From JAVEYA01 sp034003745 (GTDB lineage Bacteria > Bacillota > Peptococcia > DRI-13 > PHAD01): 27,719 bases of DNA. Where the stretch lies: the NCBI GenBank assembly GCA_034003745.1, contig JAVEYA010000024.1, positions 1 to 27,719 of the forward strand. The letters are read 5' to 3'. A model generated the notes under the pieces. The model made no database searches and was not told the DNA's origin. It saw nothing but the letters and a program-made list of their open reading frames with translations. Positions 1 through 7,039 of the stretch are shown here, one piece after another. Position 1 is the first letter of the stretch; every line of letters starts with the position of its first letter. The translations under genes were made by a program, and so were the position numbers.

Positions 1-91
1 TATATCACACAAGTTAGTGAAGTCAATATTTAGGAAACGTTAAAAATATATAAAAATTATGCTTGTATTCCGCCCGCGCACACTACAGTTA
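1..91. other. AT-rich window edge downstream of tagA
   Basis: I see no gene here. On the minus strand it is the 3' flank of the TagA/WecG gene. A weak inverted repeat (CCCGC at 73-77 with GCGGG at 98-102) spans the stop codon. It has a long loop and no clear U-tract, so I do not call it a terminator. Confidence 0.4.
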
Positions 92-841
92 TTATATGCG
101 GGAATTCCTGGAAATATAACGGTTTTTCAAAACCAGCAGCAGAAACTTGGGCAGGGCCAGCATCCTTTTATAACGGCTGGGCTGACGATACAGCCGATAC
201 AGCCACTCCAGGCCCCTTCGTCTCATCCATGCCGGCGCCCTTTTGGCCGTGCCGGCCAGGATGTCGAAGGTTCCACCGATACCGATGGAAACGGGCACTT
301 GCAAATCCTTCAGATGTTCCTGGATGAATTCCTCCTGCTTCGGAACACCCAGCGCCGCGAGCAGTATATCCGGCTCTGCTGTCTTTATATTCGACAGGAC
401 CTGGGCGGTTTCCTCTTGGGAATAATACCCGTGGCGGTAGCCGACAATCCTTAAGCGCGTATGCCTGCTTAAGACGTTCAAGACAGCTTTTTCCACCGTC
501 TCCTGGGAGGCCCCCAGAAAGTACAGTCCCCATCCTTTTTCTTCGGCCAGCTCAAAGAGCTGCTCGGTGAGTTCCACGCCGGTAACACGCTCCGGGATAG
601 GTTCCCCCAGGATGCGTGAAGCCAGCATGACGCCGGAGCCGTCGGCCGTGAGGAGGTCCGCCTTAGCCAAAAGCCGGCGGAAGTCTTCTTCCCGGTAGGC
701 CTTGTAAAGGATCTCGGCATTGGCGGTGACGATGTGGCGCGGTTTACGCTGCTCCACCATCATGCGCACCCATTCCAGCACTTCGGCCATCGTCAGACAG
801 GAAACCTGACTACCCAGGATGGTAACTGTCTTATGCTTCAT
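92..841 (-). CDS. tagA: TagA/WecG/CpsF family glycosyltransferase (N-acetylmannosaminyltransferase)
   Basis: Family members add a second sugar, usually ManNAc, to undecaprenyl-PP-GlcNAc at the cytoplasmic membrane face, early in wall teichoic acid or related polymer synthesis. The start at 841 (MKHKTVTILG) is chosen because AAGGAG lies 10 bases upstream; the longer open frame from 916 has no such support. The 249-residue product is normal length. Visible family signatures are the TANAEI segment with T39, the TADGSG motif with D67 (matching the Thr and catalytic Asp known in TagA), GVELT and LGVPKQE. The basic C-terminal tail (WMRRRGLEWLYRLYRQPSRY) fits the membrane-binding appendage of the family. 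It sits downstream of two LCP ligase genes, and the window also carries an epimerase that makes UDP-ManNAc, which supports the donor assignment. Exact polymer and donor remain inferred. Confidence 0.9.
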   Translation of the reverse strand: MKHKTVTILGSQVSCLTMAEVLEWVRMMVEQRKPRHIVTANAEILYKAYREEDFRRLLAKADLLTADGSGVMLASRILGEPIPERVTGVELTEQLFELAEEKGWGLYFLGASQETVEKAVLNVLSRHTRLRIVGYRHGYYSQEETAQVLSNIKTAEPDILLAALGVPKQEEFIQEHLKDLQVPVSIGIGGTFDILAGTAKRAPAWMRRRGLEWLYRLYRQPSRYKRMLALPKFLLLVLKNRYISRNSRI

Positions 842-895
842 AGACGCAATACTCCTTATCTTTGTTCCGGAGTCCTTTTGTCCAAGACGAACCTC

Positions 896-904
896 ATTAT
901 AACA
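896..904 (-). promoter_or_regulatory. Extended -10 promoter candidate for tagA
   Basis: On the minus strand the sequence reads TGTTATAAT, a perfect extended -10 element. No good -35 is present at the right distance. A start site near 889 would give a leader of about 48 bases before the ATG at 841. The site lies between the LCP stop at 965 and tagA. Confidence 0.5.
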
Positions 905-964
905 GTTTCGGACCAAGAAATAAAGAAGTATTGCGCTGTCTCTATTATATATTTCGTATAACTA

Positions 965-1957
965 TCAAGATTTTTGAGCGTCGTCCGGGTTGGTAATATC
1001 TGTATCGTGCTTGTCCTCACCGTAAATACCCTCTAAAATCGCGGTCAAGCCGGCCTGGTCGTGGATCCAGTAACTCGCGCCGTAGTTGACGTCGTCAGGC
1101 ACGCCGGGTACGGTGGCGGTAGCCAGCTCAATATTGTCGATATCCTTCAGCTTGTTGGCCAGAATAATCATTTTCTGCAGGCTCATATCGGTCTTGACGC
1201 ATTTGTTGATCTCGCCCAATAAATCGGGAATCTTCCAGATGGTCGAAAAGGTCAGAGCCTGGTCAGCCAAAGCGCGGAAAAATTTCTGCTGCCGCTGGAT
1301 CCGACCAATGTCGCCCGTACCGTCCCCCCGCCAGCGCACATAAGAGAGGGCGTCATGGCCGCCCAGTTTCTGCAGGCCTGCGTGCAGGTCAATGCCTTCT
1401 TCGGGGAAGTACATACGCTGCTCTACATTGATATTGATACCGCCCAAGACGTCGATGATGCCGCTGAAACCGTCAAAATTGGTCTCTATGTAATAGTGCA
1501 CGGGCAGGTCGAGGAAAAGCTCCACCGTATCTACGGTCAGCTGCGGCCCGCCCACGGCGTGGGCATAATTGATTTTCCGCTTGATGCCTTTCCCGGCTAT
1601 ATCTGTGCGGGTATCCCGGGGAATGGAGAGGAGATGCACCTGCTTCTCCTTCAAATCGACGGAGGCTAAAATGATGGTGTCGGCCCGGGAGGGCTCATTC
1701 TCGCGCTGGTCCACGCCCAGAAGGAGGAGATTCAGAATGTCCTCGGAAGCGTACTGGGGCTGCTCCTCGCCTTCCTTAGGCTCTTCCACGGGAATGAGCG
1801 GGTCGGAAACGGCGCGGGCGGCGCAATAGCCAACAAAGGCGCATAGGGCAAAGAAAACGACGAGCAAGATGATTACCGTCGTGGAATTGGTCGTTCTCTT
1901 TTTCCTGACCAGGCGGGGCAGATTAATTTCTAAGTCTTTGTCTTTCTCGGTGTCCAT
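965..1957 (-). CDS. LytR-CpsA-Psr (LCP) family cell-wall glycopolymer ligase
   Basis: LCP proteins transfer undecaprenyl-phosphate-linked glycopolymers such as teichoic acids to peptidoglycan outside the membrane. The 330-residue product has a short basic cytoplasmic N-terminus (RLVRKKR), one membrane segment at about residues 27-47, and an extracellular LCP domain. Visible motifs are LLLLGVDQR, RADTIILASVD, LLSIPRDTR, KINYAHAVGG, YVRWR and GDIGRIQRQQKF, which carry the conserved Asp/Arg residues that bind metal and lipid pyrophosphate. The start at 1957 has GGAGG four to five bases upstream. The longer frame from 1996 would translate a dispersed repeat and is rejected. It lies just after a second LCP gene, probably a tandem duplication, and upstream of tagA. 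Which polymer each paralogue attaches cannot be told. Confidence 0.92.
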   Translation of the reverse strand: MDTEKDKDLEINLPRLVRKKRTTNSTTVIILLVVFFALCAFVGYCAARAVSDPLIPVEEPKEGEEQPQYASEDILNLLLLGVDQRENEPSRADTIILASVDLKEKQVHLLSIPRDTRTDIAGKGIKRKINYAHAVGGPQLTVDTVELFLDLPVHYYIETNFDGFSGIIDVLGGININVEQRMYFPEEGIDLHAGLQKLGGHDALSYVRWRGDGTGDIGRIQRQQKFFRALADQALTFSTIWKIPDLLGEINKCVKTDMSLQKMIILANKLKDIDNIELATATVPGVPDDVNYGASYWIHDQAGLTAILEGIYGEDKHDTDITNPDDAQKS

Positions 1958-1975
1958 GCTTCCTCCAATGGGAAT

Positions 1976-2000
1976 AAGATTCTTCGCTGCGCTCACAATG
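1976..2000. repeat. Dispersed ~27-bp intergenic repeat, copy 1
   Basis: The sequence begins AAGATTCTTCGCTGCGCTCA and ends CAATG. Closely similar copies occur at 5831-5860, 6797-6825 and 11842-11871, all in gaps between genes of one strand. This copy lies between the two LCP genes and creates a false N-terminal extension on the downstream one. Confidence 0.85.
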
Positions 2001-2026
2001 TCCTATGTATAGGCAGGGACTCCTTT

Positions 2027-2932
2027 TCAGGAAGTTTCCCCTGCAGCAGTTTCGGCTGAAATGCCGGCCAGCTTGCTCAGGTCCGGCTCCCAGAACCAGA
2101 GGCCGTCGATTTTCTGGTTTTCGCCCGGCAGCACCATAGTTTCCAGGCCGTTTTCCATAATTTTCGGGGCGATCCGGGCCAGGGCGATCATTTCTTTAAT
2201 GGTTAAATCGGTGCGGACGTCTTCTTGATAGATGGGAATCATTTCATTGATCTGAGTAATGGTCTGGACGCGCAGAATTTTATCCAGGAGGAGCCCGATG
2301 ACTTCCTGCTGCCTTTTGACGCGGCCGATATCCCCTTCGGCGGTACCGCGGAATCTGGCGTAGGCCAGCACCTGCTCGCCGTCGAGATGCTGGTTCTTAC
2401 CGGGCTGCAGGTCGATGCCCTCCAGCGGCACATACATGCGTACAGGCACATCGACTTCAATGCCGCCGACTTCGTCCACGAGCTTGACCAGGCTGTTGAA
2501 ATCCAAAACGACAGAACGGTCAATTTTAATACCGAGAAAATCATTGATGGTTTCCAGCGTTAAATCAATGCCGCCATAGGCATAGGCTGCGTTGACCTTA
2601 TCCCAGCCGCCCTTGATCTTGACCCGGGTATCCCGCGGAATCGAAAGCAGGCGGGCCGTGTTCTTCTCTCCGTCCACGGTGGCAAGAATGAGGGTGTCGG
2701 CACGGTCATTGACGCCCTGACGGCCATCCAGGCCGACGATAAGGACATTGAATTGCCCGAATTCAGCCTTAGGCTCCTGGGGCTGTTCCCCATCGGCAAC
2801 AGGCGCCGGCTCTTTGCCGAAGGGCAGGCGGAAATACTGGTCATAGGCCAGGTATGCGGCGCCCAGAATTAAAATGATAGATACGATCGTAATGAATATC
2901 TTGTTTTTTAATATTTTTTCGATTTTCTCCAC
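2027..2932 (-). CDS. LytR-CpsA-Psr (LCP) family cell-wall glycopolymer ligase, second paralogue
   Basis: A 301-residue membrane-anchored LCP enzyme, expected to attach a lipid-linked wall polymer to peptidoglycan. It has an N-terminal membrane segment (about residues 13-29, ITIVSIILILGAAYLAY) and an extracellular catalytic domain with NVLIVGLDGRQG, RADTLILATVD, LLSIPRDTRVKI, DKVNAAYAYGG, YARFR and GDIGRVKRQQEV. The start at 2932 is GTG, with AGGTGAT upstream. It is about 70 bases from the next LCP gene and 36 bases after the copper-amine-oxidase-domain gene, so the three probably share a transcript. The tandem LCP pair suggests more than one polymer substrate or redundancy; that is inference. 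Confidence 0.92.
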   Translation of the reverse strand: MEKIEKILKNKIFITIVSIILILGAAYLAYDQYFRLPFGKEPAPVADGEQPQEPKAEFGQFNVLIVGLDGRQGVNDRADTLILATVDGEKNTARLLSIPRDTRVKIKGGWDKVNAAYAYGGIDLTLETINDFLGIKIDRSVVLDFNSLVKLVDEVGGIEVDVPVRMYVPLEGIDLQPGKNQHLDGEQVLAYARFRGTAEGDIGRVKRQQEVIGLLLDKILRVQTITQINEMIPIYQEDVRTDLTIKEMIALARIAPKIMENGLETMVLPGENQKIDGLWFWEPDLSKLAGISAETAAGETS

Positions 2933-2968
2933 CCTAAATCACCTGCATTACTTAAAGTTTAGGGTTCC

Positions 2969-3544
2969 CTAGCGGTAAATGGTCACAGTTTGGGAAGCAG
3001 CGTCCCAGTCAAAGGAAGCCTGCATGTACTGACCGACGAAACGCAGCGGCACCATAGTGCGGCCCTCAATAAGATAGGGCGGGGCGTCCAGGGTGATTTT
3101 CTGCCCGCTGACGGTAGCCGTACTGGAGTCAATGGTCAGGATTATTTCGAGATTATCCAGGGTGTAGGTGACCCGCCGGGTCTTCTCATCCCAGGCAAAC
3201 TGGGCTCCGAAGGTCTCGCCGATAAAGCGCACCGGCACCATGGTCCGGTCATTCTTAATGACCGGAGCGACGGATAAGACCGCGGCCTGCCCATCGATCC
3301 AGGCTGTCGTCTTGCCGATGACGAGCTTGATTTCGGTAGTCAGCCGGCTCCTGATTTCCCTTACGGATGCTTCCAGGCCGGAAAAGACTTCCTTCAGCTG
3401 GGTGATTTGCCGGGTCAGCGGCTGGGTTTCCCGGGAGAGCCAGTTGTCAAAATACAGCCGGGTCATCAGCTGTTCTTCCGCCCAAACAGGCAGGCCGAGG
3501 AAAAATACGGCCAGGAGCATAAAAATGAGAATCCGTTTAATCAT
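2969..3544 (-). CDS. Secreted protein with copper amine oxidase N-terminal-like domain
   Basis: The 191-residue product begins with a signal peptide (RILIFMLLAVFFLGLPVWA, probable cleavage after WA at residue 22). A short helical region follows (about 35-70, coiled-coil-like, KEVFSGLEASVREIRSRL), then a copper-amine-oxidase-N-type domain made of two related halves. These carry the repeated phrases RTMVPVRFIGE and RTMVPLRFVGQ, each followed by an F-W-D beta strand (AQFAWDEKTRRVTY and ASFDWDAASQTVTI). This domain is common in secreted proteins of clostridial Firmicutes, where it is not linked to amine oxidase activity and is thought to be structural or wall-associated. No catalytic residues are identifiable. 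The start has AGGTGA upstream. As first gene of the LCP/tagA group it is probably an envelope protein; function unknown. Confidence 0.85.
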   Translation of the reverse strand: MIKRILIFMLLAVFFLGLPVWAEEQLMTRLYFDNWLSRETQPLTRQITQLKEVFSGLEASVREIRSRLTTEIKLVIGKTTAWIDGQAAVLSVAPVIKNDRTMVPVRFIGETFGAQFAWDEKTRRVTYTLDNLEIILTIDSSTATVSGQKITLDAPPYLIEGRTMVPLRFVGQYMQASFDWDAASQTVTIYR

Positions 3545-3596
3545 GGTTCACCTAATTTGAATAAAGTTGCTCGAGGAATACGGGTAACGCAAATTT

Positions 3597-3626
3597 ATTC
3601 TACATAATTATAACGCAATCCTGCAA
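3597..3626 (-). promoter_or_regulatory. Possible vegetative promoter for the envelope gene group
   Basis: Minus strand TTGCAG (3626-3621), an 18-base spacer, then TAGAAT (3602-3597). A second -10-like TATAAT lies at 3612-3607 without a well-placed -35. The position, after the terminator at 3683-3714 and about 50 bases before the ATG at 3544, is sensible. The match is only moderate. Confidence 0.35.
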
Positions 3627-3682
3627 GTATGGCGTTGGTATTATTTTATAGTCGCATAAAGATACGAAAAAGTTCCGCAAAA

Positions 3683-3714
3683 AAAGAGCGGTCAGGTCGA
3701 ACTGTCCGCTCTTT
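3683..3714 (-). terminator. Intrinsic terminator after the AlbA_2 ATPase gene
   Basis: Thirteen-base arms AAAGAGCGGTCAG (3683-3695) and CTGTCCGCTCTTT (3702-3714) pair with one mismatch around a 6-base loop. On the minus strand the hairpin is followed by a run of seven T (3685-3679). It lies 52 bases past the stop of the gene ending at 3767. Its arms resemble those of the terminator at 5382-5408. Confidence 0.85.
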
Positions 3715-3766
3715 GATACAGTCGCAAGGTTTATTTTTCCCACAAGCCTATCATCTGCTTTGGCAA

Positions 3767-5212
3767 TCAACACTTTCCAACCGTTACGAAACGCTGGTAT
3801 CGACTTTTCGGTTTTTCAGGAATTGTCATTTGTAATTTTCCTGCGTCAAGAAGTGGTTGAATCAGCTTTGACATCGTATAATACTGAGAAAACCCTGTAA
3901 AGGTGATAATCTCTTTACGAGAACGCGGTTTCTTGCAAAATTGGAGTAGAGCTGAATTCATATCTCCTCTATTATCCTGTGTTTGAGAAGAGACAAGATC
4001 ATTTTTAAAGACAACGATGAATTCCCCTCTGGATGAAACGAAAACAGGATCAGGGAGGCCGGCTTCTTTAAATTCCTTGCGAATGGTAGGAATCCCAGAA
4101 TACCGATTTTCTGTTACAGACAAAAGCTCAAGAATATTTGCCAAAGTTGGGTTTCTCGTATCAGGGTGAACTTTACCCAAAGAGTCGATAGAAAGGTTCC
4201 CGTACAACCCACCGCTATTGATTATTTCCATTCGGTCGTTAAACATGATAATGCGCACGGGCACAGTTTCTGTGTGAATACTATAGTCGCGGTGGACAAG
4301 GGCATTCAGTATAGCTTCGCGAACCGCTTTCACAGGAAATTCCGGTTTGTCTATTCTTCGTCCATCATTGTCAATGATTGTTTTAACACGTCCGTTTCTC
4401 CGAACAAAATCTACAGCCGCTTCCAACATCTCCGGGATGGGACCGGTAATGCGCTGATTGGCGAGAAATCTTTCGCCGTCTTCCCCAAGGTCACCTATTT
4501 GTAATCCGGGTACCACTACTGCTGTAATACAAAGCTGAGGCAGACTAGCCTGAGGATAAGGTGAAAACACCATTAGACCTGCCAATGTCGGAATGCCGTC
4601 AGATATTACGCCCATAAGCTCTAAAATCTCATCTTCCGATGCGTTAGCTATATTATGCCGGTCACGTTTGATTGCACTTAAATACTGCTCCAAACGCCTT
4701 CCATCAAAAAAGGAAAGCTTGACGCCTTCAATCTTACGCATATCGTCCCGGATTCTTTTGCGAAAAGCGTCATAGCTGTATATTTCATATTCGCTCATCC
4801 TCTCGTCTGATTCTCCAACACGAATATATGAGCCCTTTATTCTCCCTACTCCCTTATAGAATACGGGCCGCTGATCAGCGTCTACGCTTGGAATCTCAGC
4901 TGAAACAACAACGTTTTCACCGATAGTGCATACGGTAAAGAGCGGACGGATGATGGGTTCCATCTGTTTGCATTGCTCGGTTACTTTTTTCTGTACGTCT
5001 TGCGGATCATATACACCGACAACCTTAAAATCCGCATTTTCGTCCAGTCCAAACACAATGATACCTCCATCATCCTGATTTGAGAATGCTGACAGGGTAT
5101 CAAAAAGACGGGTGGGGCAACCAGTTTGGGCAGCTTTAACCTCTATTGTTTGTGATTCGCATTTTTGCAATTGTATCTTGTTCACCAAAGCAAGCAACTC
5201 TTCAGATTGCAT
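3767..5212 (-). CDS. AlbA_2 (Schlafen-like) domain ATP-binding protein, COG2865 type
   Basis: The 481-residue protein has an N-terminal AlbA_2 domain (about residues 15-135) with the typical E-S-Q-T-I-E-V-K-A start, FSNQDDGGIIVFGL and YIRVGESDERMS. A central part leads to a GHKL-type ATP-binding C-terminal region (about 290-420) with AVREAILNALVHRDY and MEIINSGGL, and a winged-helix-like end (about 425-475, RKEIITFTGFSQYYTMSKLI). Such proteins are described as putative transcriptional regulators or nucleic-acid-binding ATPases; the exact role is unknown and some occur in defence or mobile contexts. The start is supported by GGGGGTG upstream. It has its own promoter and terminator, is visibly more AT-rich than its neighbours, and interrupts an otherwise flagellar-to-envelope gene order, so recent acquisition is likely. 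Confidence 0.88.
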   Translation of the reverse strand: MQSEELLALVNKIQLQKCESQTIEVKAAQTGCPTRLFDTLSAFSNQDDGGIIVFGLDENADFKVVGVYDPQDVQKKVTEQCKQMEPIIRPLFTVCTIGENVVVSAEIPSVDADQRPVFYKGVGRIKGSYIRVGESDERMSEYEIYSYDAFRKRIRDDMRKIEGVKLSFFDGRRLEQYLSAIKRDRHNIANASEDEILELMGVISDGIPTLAGLMVFSPYPQASLPQLCITAVVVPGLQIGDLGEDGERFLANQRITGPIPEMLEAAVDFVRRNGRVKTIIDNDGRRIDKPEFPVKAVREAILNALVHRDYSIHTETVPVRIIMFNDRMEIINSGGLYGNLSIDSLGKVHPDTRNPTLANILELLSVTENRYSGIPTIRKEFKEAGLPDPVFVSSRGEFIVVFKNDLVSSQTQDNRGDMNSALLQFCKKPRSRKEIITFTGFSQYYTMSKLIQPLLDAGKLQMTIPEKPKSRYQRFVTVGKC

Positions 5213-5235
5213 AATAACACCCCCATTTCAATGTT

Positions 5236-5264
5236 ATTATAACAATATTATTGCAACATATCAA
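5236..5264 (-). promoter_or_regulatory. Sigma-A-type promoter of the AlbA_2 ATPase gene, with overlapping palindrome
   Basis: Minus strand TTGATA (5264-5259), a 17-base spacer, then TATAAT (5241-5236), a near-perfect vegetative promoter starting 24 bases upstream of the ATG. A perfect palindrome TGTTATTATAACA (5232-5244) covers the -10 element, a position suited to a repressor, possibly the gene's own product. Confidence 0.75.
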
Positions 5265-5273
5265 TATATTTAC

Positions 5274-5360
5274 CAACTATCACATAGATAATTCATGTTA
5301 TCCCAACTTTATTACAACAAAATTACAACACTTTAATAAAGAAAAAGTGATAGTTGTAAT
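5274..5360. repeat. Clustered direct and inverted repeats upstream of the AlbA_2 gene
   Basis: CAACTATCAC (5274-5283) is inverted perfectly as GTGATAGTTG (5347-5356). ATTACAACA occurs twice 11 bases apart (5311-5319 and 5322-5330), and its inverse GTTGTAAT lies at 5353-5360. The tract is strongly AT-rich and lies upstream of the -35 element, so it may hold regulator binding sites. No other gene is here. Confidence 0.6.
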
Positions 5361-5381
5361 ATTTTTAATGTAACACAAAAA

Positions 5382-5408
5382 GAGCGGACAGTTTTTATAC
5401 TGCCGCTC
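5382..5408 (-). terminator. Intrinsic terminator after flgJ
   Basis: GAGCGG-(A)-CAGT (5382-5392) pairs with ACTGCCGCTC (5399-5408), leaving one bulged base and a 6-base loop. A T-run follows on the minus strand. It ends the flagellar rod genes 24 bases after the flgJ stop. The arms share the AAAAAGAGCGG-CAG core with the terminator at 3683-3714. Confidence 0.8.
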
Positions 5409-5431
5409 AAATTCCATAGTTTTGTCTCTTA

Positions 5432-5812
5432 TTATTCTTCTGTTGAGGTATCATCCGGGACTTTAATTTTTTCCTGGACTTTCAATTGATCATATAGCAA
5501 ATCGGTCAGGCCGAGATTACTCGGCGAATGGGCCATCAGGAGGCTGTACTGCTCATCGAGCATATCACGGTATATTTTTTCCGCGGTGGACTCGGGAATA
5601 AGGCCGCCTTGGGGTACGGTGTTCCGCATCTGGGTAAGCATCTGGTGGATGAAGAGCGCCTCAATTTCCTGACAGGCTGCGCGCAGCTTCTTATCGTCCT
5701 GCTCTTTTTGCGCTTGCTGCAGGATCTTTTGAAAGTTGCCGCTGTTTTTGTTCTGGGTATTTTGCTCGATAATTTTAGTCAGGCCGGAACCTGCAAGGGG
5801 GTCAATGACCAT
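5432..5812 (-). CDS. flgJ: Rod-binding protein FlgJ (N-terminal domain only)
   Basis: A 126-residue protein matching the FlgJ rod-binding domain, which helps the flagellar rod assemble through the cell wall. Seen in the sequence: the conserved central helices LRAACQEIEALFIHQMLTQM, then a PESTAEKIYRDMLDEQYSLLMA block and a short C-terminal tail. The muramidase domain found in proteobacterial FlgJ is absent, as is usual for Firmicutes single-domain forms. The start at 5812 has AAGGAG eight bases upstream. It follows the flgG-like gene by about 120 bases that contain degenerate dispersed repeats, and is the last gene before a terminator, so it likely closes the rod operon. Confidence 0.88.
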   Translation of the reverse strand: MVIDPLAGSGLTKIIEQNTQNKNSGNFQKILQQAQKEQDDKKLRAACQEIEALFIHQMLTQMRNTVPQGGLIPESTAEKIYRDMLDEQYSLLMAHSPSNLGLTDLLYDQLKVQEKIKVPDDTSTEE

Positions 5813-5830
5813 CGAAAAGTCTCCTTAAGA

Positions 5831-5860
5831 AAGATTCTTCGCTAAAGCTCAGAAGGACAA
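5831..5860. repeat. Dispersed ~27-bp intergenic repeat, copy 2 (degenerate)
   Basis: It begins AAGATTCTTCGCTAAAGCTC and continues into AGAAGGACAA, a divergent copy of the repeat at 6797-6825. A further decayed copy seems to start at 5879 (AGATTCTTGCGG) and continue to about 5925 (GGGCTCAGAAAGATAATGG). Both fill the gap between the flgG-like gene and flgJ. Confidence 0.7.
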
Positions 5861-5934
5861 ATGGGTCAAGATTCTTGCGGAGTCTACTCTGTGCCTGCGA
5901 AGGGCTCAGAAAGATAATGGGCTCACAATAGAGA

Positions 5935-6774
5935 TCAGCGGCGCAGGTTATTGGTCATGCCCAGGAGCTCGTCGGAGGTCTGGATGGATTTGGAGTTAAT
6001 CTCGTAAGCGCGCTGCGCGATAATGAGTTTCACCATTTCCTCGACGATCTTGACATTAGAGGATTCCAGAAAGCCCGACTGCAGCGAGCCCAGGCCCGCC
6101 TTCAAGGGGGCATCGATGGTCACTTTGCCGGCGACTTCATTAGCGGTATAGATGTTGGCCCCCTTGGCCTCCAACGCGGCAGGATTGACAAAGTTGGCCA
6201 GTTCAATAACAGGCGCGCTGGAGTTCGTACCGGGAACCTTCTCGGTAGAGATGATGCCGTTCTCGGCGATATTAATGATATTATCCACCGTATCCGGGAG
6301 GATCCGCTTCATGGTCTTGCCGCCGACGGTAATATTCCCGCCGGAGATGGCCTGGTTCCCCTTCGAGGAGAGGACGTAATAGCCGCTGGCATTAACGAGA
6401 TAGCCCGCGGAATCAATGCGTAAAGCGCCGTCTTTGGTGTAGCCGACGGTGCCGTCAGGGAGTTCGACCATGAGAAAGCCTTTGCCTTCAATGGCGATAT
6501 CCAGATCGTTGCCGGTCTCCTGCAGCATGCCGCCGGAGTAATCTTTCAGCGTGCCGACAATTCTGACGCCGTTGCCCACCTCAATGCCGGTGGGGTTGAA
6601 GAAACCTTCGGTGGCGACCGGGCGCCGCAGGGCCTGGTAGAGGAGCGACTGGAAATCAGCCCGGCTCTTCTTGAAGCCGGTGGTATTGACGTTGGCCAGG
6701 TTGTTGGAAATTACGTCGATATTGGTTTGCTGGGCCAGCATACCGGAGCTGGCCGTAAAAAGTGACCGCATCAT
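5935..6774 (-). CDS. flhP: Flagellar basal-body rod protein, FlgG/FlhP type
   Basis: A 279-residue distal-rod-type protein, exported by the flagellar secretion system and assembled around the driveshaft. It shows the N-terminal rod signature VISNNLANVNTTGFKKSR (about residues 21-38), a central D1/D2 region (GFLMVELPDGTVGYTKDGAL), and the C-terminal helix GFLESSNVKIVEEMVKLIIAQRAYEINSKS. These features fit FlgG. By synteny after mbl and an flhO-like gene it corresponds to B. subtilis flhP. The start ATG at 6774 (followed by a second ATG) has AAGGAGG nine bases upstream. It is separated from the preceding rod gene by about 265 bases full of repeats, so co-transcription probably continues through them. 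FlgG versus FlgF naming is partly convention. Confidence 0.9.
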   Translation of the reverse strand: MMRSLFTASSGMLAQQTNIDVISNNLANVNTTGFKKSRADFQSLLYQALRRPVATEGFFNPTGIEVGNGVRIVGTLKDYSGGMLQETGNDLDIAIEGKGFLMVELPDGTVGYTKDGALRIDSAGYLVNASGYYVLSSKGNQAISGGNITVGGKTMKRILPDTVDNIINIAENGIISTEKVPGTNSSAPVIELANFVNPAALEAKGANIYTANEVAGKVTIDAPLKAGLGSLQSGFLESSNVKIVEEMVKLIIAQRAYEINSKSIQTSDELLGMTNNLRR

Positions 6775-6796
6775 AGGGCTGTGCCTCCTTAAAGAT

Positions 6797-6860
6797 AAGA
6801 TTCTTCGCTGCGCTCAGAATGACAAAGCGCTCAGAATGACAACGCGCTCAGAATGACAAC
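6797..6860. repeat. Dispersed repeat copy 3 with 17-bp tandem amplification
   Basis: A full copy (AAGATTCTTCGCTGCGCTCA, then GAATGACAA, 6797-6825) runs into three tandem 17-base units of GCGCTCAGAATGACAA plus one base (6810-6826, 6827-6843, 6844-6860). Degraded units appear to continue to about 6895. The tract lies just upstream of the flhP ribosome-binding site. Confidence 0.9.
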
Positions 6861-7039
6861 GTCAAAATAACAAAGTGTGCGCAGCATGACAGTAAAGTGT
6901 GGTTTCCTCTTTCATTCGGAAACCGGGAGGCCCCTGCAAGCAGTCCGGCCTCAATTTTACTATAGAAGGGAATCCCCCCTCAGACTTCGCCTTCTCCCTC
7001 CCCCCTTTGACAAGGGGGGGCGAATCGGGTGCTCTACGC
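6861..7039. other. Repeat-rich spacer between flhO and flhP genes
   Basis: No coding region is supported. An inverted repeat GGTTTCC (6901-6907) / GGAAACC (6918-6924) and the C/G-rich hairpin at 7000-7019 are the only structures seen. Neither is followed by a T-tract on the minus strand, so both rod genes may remain on one transcript. Confidence 0.5.
7000..7019. repeat. Palindromic intergenic hairpin (C6/G6)
   Basis: CCCCCCTT (7000-7007) pairs with AAGGGGGG (7012-7019) around the loop TGAC. It lies 20 bases past the flhO stop. It resembles short palindromic repeats scattered between genes in many bacteria and could stabilise the 3' end of the flhO message. No T-run follows on the minus strand. 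Confidence 0.65.

Noticed and set aside
842..916. N-terminal extension of TagA from 916
   Set aside because: The extension has no family similarity and no ribosome-binding site, while AAGGAG stands before the ATG at 841.
1958..1996. LCP protein start at 1996
   Set aside because: The extra residues are translated dispersed repeat; GGAGG supports the start at 1957.
6797..6900. CRISPR-like array
   Set aside because: The 17-base units are directly tandem with no spacers between them and no cas genes are nearby.
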